Positions 58,344 through 64,000 of a stretch of 64,000 nt of DNA are shown here, piece by piece. The notes under the pieces are model-generated. The model saw only the letters and a program-made list of their open reading frames with translations, had not been told where the DNA came from and did not search any database. The first letter of the stretch is position 1. Every line of letters starts with the position of its first letter. Source of the stretch: Dyadobacter sp. 676 (GTDB lineage Bacteria > Bacteroidota > Bacteroidia > Cytophagales > Spirosomataceae); assembly GCF_040448675.1 (NCBI RefSeq), contig NZ_CP159289.1:6617001-6681000 (forward strand), written 5' to 3'. The translations under genes and the position numbers were made by a program.

Positions 58344-58754
58344 TTAGTCGAATTTTTTGCAAAATTCCGCCAGCGACACTTTGCCCAGGCTCGCCAGCAA
58401 TGTCTTTTCGGCGTCTTCGTACAGGCTGTCGAGATGATCGTTGATTTTCCTTCCCACCGGGCAAGCCGGGTTAGGAGAGTTAATACCCTTTCCCAGCAAA
58501 TCTTTTTGCTTTACGGCTTCATAGACCTCCGACATGACTATCCTGTCCGCAGGCTTAGCCAGGCGGCTCCCGCCCGATTTTCCTTCCTTGCTCGTTACCA
58601 GGCCCTTTTCACGCAGGTTACCAAGCTCTTTCCGCACCAATACGGGATTGATATTGATGCTTCCCGCGAGGTATTCGGAAGAAGTCCATTCCTCATCGGA
58701 AACGGCCAGCAACGTGAGAATATGTACCGAAATAGCAAACCTGCCGCTGTTCAT
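58344..58754 (-). CDS. Rrf2-family transcriptional regulator
   Basis: 136 residues from ATG 58754 (MNSGRFAISVHILTLLAV). Winged helix-turn-helix: SSEYLAGSININPVLVRKELGNLREKGLVTSKEGKSGGSRLAKPAD. Only single Cys residues remain (NPACPVG, FCKKF), so a full iron-sulfur cluster is unlikely; YwnA-like regulators of this type respond to other signals. Two palindromic sites match its likely operators (58754-58778 and 58309-58333). Confidence 0.93.
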   Translation of the reverse strand: MNSGRFAISVHILTLLAVSDEEWTSSEYLAGSININPVLVRKELGNLREKGLVTSKEGKSGGSRLAKPADRIVMSEVYEAVKQKDLLGKGINSPNPACPVGRKINDHLDSLYEDAEKTLLASLGKVSLAEFCKKFD

Positions 58755-58778
58755 ACTGTAACATTTATTATTACAGTA
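58754..58778. promoter_or_regulatory. Palindromic operator at the Rrf2 promoter
   Basis: Perfect eight-base arms TACTGTAA and TTACAGTA with a nine-base spacer, touching the start codon of the Rrf2 gene and lying just downstream of its -7 element, a position suited to repression. Confidence 0.75.
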
Positions 58779-58809
58779 CAAAGATGAGAGATAATTTTGA
58801 GGGATACAA
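58779..58809 (-). promoter_or_regulatory. Promoter of the Rrf2 gene
   Basis: On the minus strand, TTG (58809-58807), 20 bases, then CATCTTTG (58786-58779): a 7-of-8 match to TAnnTTTG with correct spacing. Transcription would begin inside the operator. Confidence 0.6.
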
Positions 58810-58818
58810 GTTTTTTTT

Positions 58819-58951
58819 GGGGAGGAAGGAAGGGGAGGAAGAGGGAGGGAGCGAGTGAGGGAAAGTGGAATAAAAGATAATGAAAGGGAAAAGAAAAGAA
58901 CCGAAAGAGGAGAGAACTCCGTCCTCCTTCCTTCCTCTCCTTCCTCCCTCC
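58819..58951. repeat. Long purine/pyrimidine inverted repeat after susD 3
   Basis: A G/A-rich arm (58819-58850, e.g. GGAAGGGGAGGAAGAGGG) faces a C/T-rich arm (58919-58951, e.g. CTCCTTCCTTCCTCTCC) across about 70 bases, so an imperfect large hairpin can form. It separates SusD 3 from the Rrf2 promoter. Confidence 0.65.
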
Positions 58952-58956
58952 AAAAA

Positions 58957-60642
58957 CTACTGACCCTGTCCGAAGGCTGGATTATTCTTGTCGAACCATA
59001 GTCGTTGACTGTTCAGTGTGGTAGCGGTGCGGTCGTTGGGCGTAAATCCCTGCTCCGCCTGTGCTTTTTGCCAGTTGGCGTTGTTGGTGCCCAGCGGTGG
59101 CTCGTCGACCCAATAGCGGCGCGGAATGACCTCGTTAAACGCGTCCCTCGGATAATACGTCGAATTGTTTTTCGGGTAACCGGTTCTCCGCACAAACGTA
59201 AATGCCTCCGTGGGCAGACGCATGAAGTTCAGATACTGCTGGATATAAATGCGTTCCAGGTCGTTCGTGCCGTTCAACTTCACGAGCGGTTGCGCAAGGT
59301 AGGCGGCGATTTCCGCATCCGCATTATCCGACAAGCCGGTGGTCGACAACGCGGCCTGCGCGATCGAATTCATTGTTCGGAGCGACGACGTAATTCCTTT
59401 TTTGTACCAGTCTTCGGCCTTGCCGGTTATTTTAGAACCGGTTCCGTAGCCTTTCTGGATTAGTTCTGCGATGTAGAAACAGGTTTCTGCGCTGGTAAGC
59501 ATGTAGTCGTGGAATGTGCCTTTGGCACCGTTGCGGGTCGGTGCGAAGAACTCCTTGTTGATCGTCGACATTATGACGTACTTGTTGCTGCCCGCATTGA
59601 GGGGATTTTTGTAATACTGGGCCACTGCCGGGTTGGTCGTCCAGTCGGCGGGACCGCCCTGGAAGCGAATTCGCTGGTCGGCCGGGTCGATGAATGCAGG
59701 TAATGGCTGATTATATTTTTTGAGCGAGTCCAATGCATTGGCCGTCAGGTCGTTGGGGCTGAAATAGATCGTGAGCCGGGGATCTTTGGTTTGTTTCAGG
59801 AAAGTCATGATGGATTTCGTCGCGAAGCGGGTGCTTCGGTAATCGATATCGTTGCCAATCGGGCCCCAATCCGGATCGATGTAGGCAAACTGGTCGGCGT
59901 CTTCGACGATCGGCCCGATCGCATTATCCGCCACCTCTTTGTAAATCTGCCGGGTTTTGGCCTTATCCTGGCCCTCATAACGTAACGCAATGCGCAATTT
60001 GAGCGTATTCGCGGCTTTAACCCATTTGATCCAGTCGCCGTGGTAAATAATGTCCGCATTGCCATAGCCCTCCTGGTTGGTCATGTCGGCGCTGAGCGTT
60101 GTGATGGCTTCGTTCAATTCGGTGAGCCAGGTATCGTAGAGTGCCTTCTGGGTGTCGTATCCGGGGGTATAATTTTGCTTGTCGCGGCCCTGGATCGCCT
60201 GGGAATAAGGCATAGACCCATTCATATCGGTGACGCGCAGCCCGTGCAGCACGCTCACGACATAAGTAGCGGCCCGCATTTTCTGAAAGCGCTCCTTGTC
60301 GGGCTTGGCATCGATCTGCTTCCGGATTTCAACCAGATTGGGTAAAATATTCGAATAGTAAGCGGAATACCGCGAGTTGATATTGGTCGAAAGTTCATAG
60401 GGATCGGTGGTCAGGTGCTGGGAAAAACGCAGGAGCTGTTCCAGATTTTCCCAGATCCATTCCGTTCCCTGATATGATTCGAGGCTGTTCAGCGAATAGG
60501 TGAAGAGAAATTTCGGATCGGGCGTAAGCACTACGCTCGGGTCGGTATTAATGTCGCCAAAGTCGTTTTCGCAGGAAGTAGCGCACAGCAATCCGCTGGC
60601 GAACAAGGCACCGGCTGCACATTTGATCAGTATATTTTTCAT
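58957..60642 (-). CDS. SusD/RagB family nutrient-binding lipoprotein (locus 3)
   Basis: 561 residues from ATG 60642 (MKNILIKCAAGALFASGLLCATSC, lipobox Cys at about 24), then ENDFGDINTDPS. SusD helices: GSMPYSQAIQGRDKQNYTPGYDTQKALYDTWLTELNEAI; C-terminal FMRLPTEAFTFVRRTGYPKNNSTYYPRDAFNEVIPRRYWVDEPP. Longer than SusD 1 and 2. Follows its SusC by 42 bases. Confidence 0.93.
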   Translation of the reverse strand: MKNILIKCAAGALFASGLLCATSCENDFGDINTDPSVVLTPDPKFLFTYSLNSLESYQGTEWIWENLEQLLRFSQHLTTDPYELSTNINSRYSAYYSNILPNLVEIRKQIDAKPDKERFQKMRAATYVVSVLHGLRVTDMNGSMPYSQAIQGRDKQNYTPGYDTQKALYDTWLTELNEAITTLSADMTNQEGYGNADIIYHGDWIKWVKAANTLKLRIALRYEGQDKAKTRQIYKEVADNAIGPIVEDADQFAYIDPDWGPIGNDIDYRSTRFATKSIMTFLKQTKDPRLTIYFSPNDLTANALDSLKKYNQPLPAFIDPADQRIRFQGGPADWTTNPAVAQYYKNPLNAGSNKYVIMSTINKEFFAPTRNGAKGTFHDYMLTSAETCFYIAELIQKGYGTGSKITGKAEDWYKKGITSSLRTMNSIAQAALSTTGLSDNADAEIAAYLAQPLVKLNGTNDLERIYIQQYLNFMRLPTEAFTFVRRTGYPKNNSTYYPRDAFNEVIPRRYWVDEPPLGTNNANWQKAQAEQGFTPNDRTATTLNSQRLWFDKNNPAFGQGQ

Positions 60643-60684
60643 CGGAAAGATCATTTTTTTAATTACGGTAAATAGCCGATCGCA

Positions 60685-63600
60685 TCAGAATGCCGCGCGT
60701 AACGTTACGCCCAGCGCGCGGGTCATCGGCGGTATAAAACCAACTTCTTTTTGTACCGCCGTACTGTTCGAGTAATTCGATGCGGGGTTGAAATTCAGCG
60801 GTAATGTGTTATAGAGGTAAAGCAAATCGCGGCCTACCAGATTGACGGACAATGCATTCAGCTTTATTTTCTCGCAAAGCGATTGGGGGAACTGGTAGCT
60901 GAGCGATACCTGGCGCAATGAAATCCACGAGTTTTCCGAGATCCAGTAATCACCCACGGCGGTCGAAAACGAACCGTAGCGGTAGTTGTACTGGGGCAAA
61001 TGCGTCGGTTCCACCAGGCCTTTTTCGTACGCTTCCCGGAATGTCATGCCACCTACATCGGCGCTGGTGCCATCAGGCTGCGTAATGGTTTGGCCGGCCG
61101 CAAAAACACCCTCTGGCAGGATACCGTCGTCGTAGGTCTTGCCGTCGAATTTGCTTGTGAATACGATGCCGCCATGATCGGCATCGCGGCCCTGCAATGT
61201 ATTTTTGAACACGCCGGTGTGCGTGCCATAGCGCATGGACGTAATGATCATATCCCCGCCGATCTTGGCATCGAACAAAACATTGAGCGAAAACCGCTTG
61301 TAGCTGAATGTGTTATCCCATCCGCCACGGAACTTCGCATTGATATCGCCTACATCCTTCCACTCGTTGCTGCGTGCGGGGAATGCCGCGCGCGCATCTC
61401 CGCGCCAGGAAAGGATCGGCAGCCCGTTCCTCGGATCGTTGGCGTCGGTACCCTGGAAACGGGCCGCTGCGATTTTCGTGCGGATCACACCGTACGTGCC
61501 GCCGACCTTGGCATAGGGGATCAGGTCGTTGCCACCGCCCGATTCGTCGGCCAATGCATAATATTCGCGATCACCATATAACTCGATGATTTTGTTACGA
61601 TTACGGGAGAACGTTACTGTGCTGTTCCAGGTAAAGGGCCCCGATTTAACGGGTGTCGCGTCGAGGGCTATCTCGATGCCGGTATTTTGGATGTTACCGG
61701 CATTGATCAGAATGCTGCTTACTCCGGTTTCAACGGCCGCTGAAATGGGGATAGGCTGGTTACGGGAGTTGTCGCGGTACACCGACAGGTCGAGGCCCAG
61801 GCGGTTATTCAGGACTTTCAACTCCAACCCGATCTCCTTCGCGATCTTTCTCAATGGCTTGATGTTCGGCTGCAAGGTCGACCGCGCGCTGAATGTCGAC
61901 AAGGCCTGATCGCCGAAGCCGCCGGCATTGGTATACCCGTTGAATGCAAAACCCGGATTGAGCAGGAACGGCTCTATATCGCCCCCTAACGCCGCCAGGT
62001 TCCCCCGCAACTTTCCATATGAGAGCCAGTTGGGGAGAGATGAATGGAATGTTTGGGAAAAAATCCAGGATAAACTCGCCGAGGGGTAGTTATAAAAATT
62101 ATTACCGGAGCCGTCGGAATAGGTCAAAGCCGAAGACCAGTCGCCACGCCAGGTCGTTTGCAGGAAAAGCTGTTCGCGCCAGGCAAAATCAGCACTGGCA
62201 TACAGCGACTTGTAAGACCGCCGCGTTTTAATCCCCCCCTCGGACTTTTGGGATTGTACCGAGTTAGCAAGGAAAAAATTGCCGGGATACGACAGCCCGC
62301 CTACGGTTTCGGCATTGTTGAACGACAAGCTGTAAGACTGTGATTCGCCGCCCACATAGCCATTGAAATCCAGGTCTTTGGTAATGGGTTTATTGAATAT
62401 CGCGAGCCATTTTACGAAGTTGGTCTGCTTGGTCGAATGCCCGAGAGCGTAGCGGCCGCCGGTAAAATTAGCGCCTTGCCCCAGTTCTTTGATCTCGCTT
62501 TTGGTGTAGAGATTATTGAAATTGCCTTCCGCCTGCAGTTTGAGCCAGTCGGTGATGGTAGCCGTGAGCGCCAGACGTCCGCGCACCATTTGTTCGCGTT
62601 GGGTGTAGTCGTTTTCGAAAATATTGAACCAGTAATCGGCGCCGGGAACGCGGTTTGGCTCGTTTACATCACTCACATTACGGAGGCCCCCATTGTAGCC
62701 GATGTAGTTCCGGCGTTGCATCCAGTATTTGGTATCGTAATTGCGGGGAAAAATCCAGATATAATTGTTCAGCGAAAGCGAGGGCGGGTTGGCGCCTTCG
62801 GTTGTGGTATAATCGGCCGTTACGTCGGCGACGAGGAATTTGTTCAGGTTTTGCGTCGCGCGCAGGTTAAACGCATTCTTGTCGAGGGTGTTTTTAAAAT
62901 TAATCCCCCGGCTATCGACGCGGTTATAGGAAAAACGGAAGGTGGAGCGCTCGTTTCCACCGTCGATGGCCACATTGGTAAGGCTTCCTTTACCTGTCTG
63001 GAATGCATCGAGGTAATTGTTCGGGTAGGCCTGGTAGGTTGTCATTTTGCCGTCATAGTCAACCACCTGTTGGCCGGCAAATCTGGGTCCCCAGTTTTCG
63101 AGCTCGCGGTTCTGCTGGCGGTCGATATACGGCTGGTCCTGCGCATTGGTGGGAAATACCTTGGTGGTCCACCCCTCGTCGGGCTTGTAGTTGGGATCGC
63201 GGGTGTCGGTAAAGAACGCGCCTACCGTACCGCCGCCGAATTCATTCTGGAAATCGGGCCCGCGATAAGGTTTCTGCATATTGAAGGTTTGCGACACGCT
63301 CACGCCGATACCTTTTCGCTGTGCGCCTTTTTTGGTAGTGATCAGGATGACGCCGTTGATAGCCCGTGTGCCGTATAATGCCGCGGCAGCCGAGCCTTTG
63401 AGTACGGATACACTTTCGAAATCCTCCATATTCAGGTTTTTGAGGGAATTTCCGAAGTCGCGGGGGCCGCTGCTGCCATCGTACACGTCGTTATCCAGGA
63501 TTACGCCGTCGATGACGAAGATGGGCTGGTTGTTGACGCCGAGCGTCGAGTTGCCCCGGATGAGGATTTTGGTGTTACCCATCAGGCCGCCCGCTCCCTG

Positions 63601-64000
63601 ATCTATCTGCACGCCCGGAATGCGTCCCTGCAATGCGCTGATGGGGCTGAGCTCGTTGGTAGCGGCCATTTTCGCGCCGGCGATTTCCGAGACCGTGTAG
63701 CCGAGCTGTTTTTTCTCACGCTTTACACCCAACGCGGTAACGACGACCTCGTTGAGCTGCTGGTTGTCCTCTTTCAGGACCACGTCGATGATGCTTCGGT
63801 TATTGATCGGCACTTCCTGCTTTTCAAAGCCCACAAACGAAAATACAAGCGTACCGCCGGCCGGGGCGGTGATGGCGTATTCTCCCGTCGCATTGGAGGT
63901 AGTGCCGTTGTTGGTTCCTTTGACAAGGACCGAAATTCCGACGAGCGCCGAATGATCGGACGCGGAGGTTACCGTTCCGGTCACCCTTACGTTCTGGGCG
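60685..64000 (-). CDS. SusC/RagA TonB-dependent transporter (locus 3), 5' end outside window
   Basis: 1104 residues visible, truncated by the window: the frame is open to 63999 and reads AQNVRVTGTVTSASDHSALVGISV, the end of a signal peptide and start of a CarboxypepD_reg-like domain, so there is no STN domain at this point. Plug motifs: VVVTALGVKREKKQLGYTVSEIAG, PIFVIDGVILDND, VLKGSAAAALYGTRAING. Barrel to the C-terminal LGVTLRAAF. Partner of SusD 3; no regulator is adjacent. Confidence 0.95.
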   Translation of the reverse strand, partial: AQNVRVTGTVTSASDHSALVGISVLVKGTNNGTTSNATGEYAITAPAGGTLVFSFVGFEKQEVPINNRSIIDVVLKEDNQQLNEVVVTALGVKREKKQLGYTVSEIAGAKMAATNELSPISALQGRIPGVQIDQGAGGLMGNTKILIRGNSTLGVNNQPIFVIDGVILDNDVYDGSSGPRDFGNSLKNLNMEDFESVSVLKGSAAAALYGTRAINGVILITTKKGAQRKGIGVSVSQTFNMQKPYRGPDFQNEFGGGTVGAFFTDTRDPNYKPDEGWTTKVFPTNAQDQPYIDRQQNRELENWGPRFAGQQVVDYDGKMTTYQAYPNNYLDAFQTGKGSLTNVAIDGGNERSTFRFSYNRVDSRGINFKNTLDKNAFNLRATQNLNKFLVADVTADYTTTEGANPPSLSLNNYIWIFPRNYDTKYWMQRRNYIGYNGGLRNVSDVNEPNRVPGADYWFNIFENDYTQREQMVRGRLALTATITDWLKLQAEGNFNNLYTKSEIKELGQGANFTGGRYALGHSTKQTNFVKWLAIFNKPITKDLDFNGYVGGESQSYSLSFNNAETVGGLSYPGNFFLANSVQSQKSEGGIKTRRSYKSLYASADFAWREQLFLQTTWRGDWSSALTYSDGSGNNFYNYPSASLSWIFSQTFHSSLPNWLSYGKLRGNLAALGGDIEPFLLNPGFAFNGYTNAGGFGDQALSTFSARSTLQPNIKPLRKIAKEIGLELKVLNNRLGLDLSVYRDNSRNQPIPISAAVETGVSSILINAGNIQNTGIEIALDATPVKSGPFTWNSTVTFSRNRNKIIELYGDREYYALADESGGGNDLIPYAKVGGTYGVIRTKIAAARFQGTDANDPRNGLPILSWRGDARAAFPARSNEWKDVGDINAKFRGGWDNTFSYKRFSLNVLFDAKIGGDMIITSMRYGTHTGVFKNTLQGRDADHGGIVFTSKFDGKTYDDGILPEGVFAAGQTITQPDGTSADVGGMTFREAYEKGLVEPTHLPQYNYRYGSFSTAVGDYWISENSWISLRQVSLSYQFPQSLCEKIKLNALSVNLVGRDLLYLYNTLPLNFNPASNYSNSTAVQKEVGFIPPMTRALGVTLRAAF

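Overview
The window looks like chromosomal DNA of a Bacteroidota bacterium, most likely order Cytophagales and Dyadobacter/Spirosoma-like. The lineage is inferred from gene content: three SusC/SusD outer-membrane nutrient uptake pairs, an ECF sigma factor with a FecR anti-sigma protein and an STN-domain SusC, Bacteroidota-type -7 elements (TAnnTTTG-like), few Shine-Dalgarno sequences, and families such as DUF5618 and RraA/enolase paralogues with export signals. I see no rRNA, tRNA, CRISPR array, prophage or transposase.

Layout. 0-2.7 kb: end of a short-chain dehydrogenase, a Rossmann-fold epimerase-like protein, a secreted unknown and a DUF5618 protein. 2.7-8.4 kb (minus): a heavy-metal RND efflux operon (TolC-like, lipoprotein adaptor, PII-like DUF190, RND pump). 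8.6-12.0 kb (plus): histidine kinase, receiver, receiver-adenylate cyclase and HD-domain protein, facing a transporter-like HEAT/cyclic-nucleotide-binding protein (12.0-15.3 kb) and a CPA2 cation/proton antiporter (15.4-17.7 kb). 17.8-27.9 kb (minus): sigma factor, FecR, STN-SusC, SusD, secreted RraA-family protein and Tat-exported enolase-superfamily dehydratase, probably one uptake-plus-catabolism locus. 28.1-31.9 kb: a beta-propeller/cupredoxin fusion and a secreted PA14-like protein. 32.5-37.4 kb: a second SusC/SusD pair. 37.5-54.4 kb: mainly housekeeping and small-molecule genes (polA, an S9 peptidase, O-acetylhomoserine sulfhydrylase, FMN reductase, DinB, a WYL regulator, a luciferase-like oxidoreductase, an RsmB/NOP methyltransferase, ThuA, tex). 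54.4-58.8 kb: SRPBCC proteins, a porin and an Rrf2 regulator with an oxidoreductase. 58.9-64 kb: a third SusD/SusC pair, the SusC running off the window.

Two features stand out. First, at least five genes (RND pump, histidine kinase, FecR, SusC 2, luciferase-like oxidoreductase), and probably a sixth (the DUF2147 signal peptide), are broken by one-base shifts, at least four of them in or next to mononucleotide runs. This points to indel errors in the assembly, although real inactivation or phase variation cannot be excluded from sequence alone. Second, the gaps between genes are rich in structure: dispersed CCGCCGTGG/AATGAGTG repeats, octamer and heptamer arrays, purine/pyrimidine hairpins, AT-rich islands built on AAAAGTAT, and a matched pair of palindromic sites at the Rrf2 genes.

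The best candidates for new biology are the two-component/cAMP module beside a cAMP-binding transporter-like protein, and the apparently periplasmic sugar-acid dehydratase/RraA pathway tied to a sigma-regulated SusCD system.
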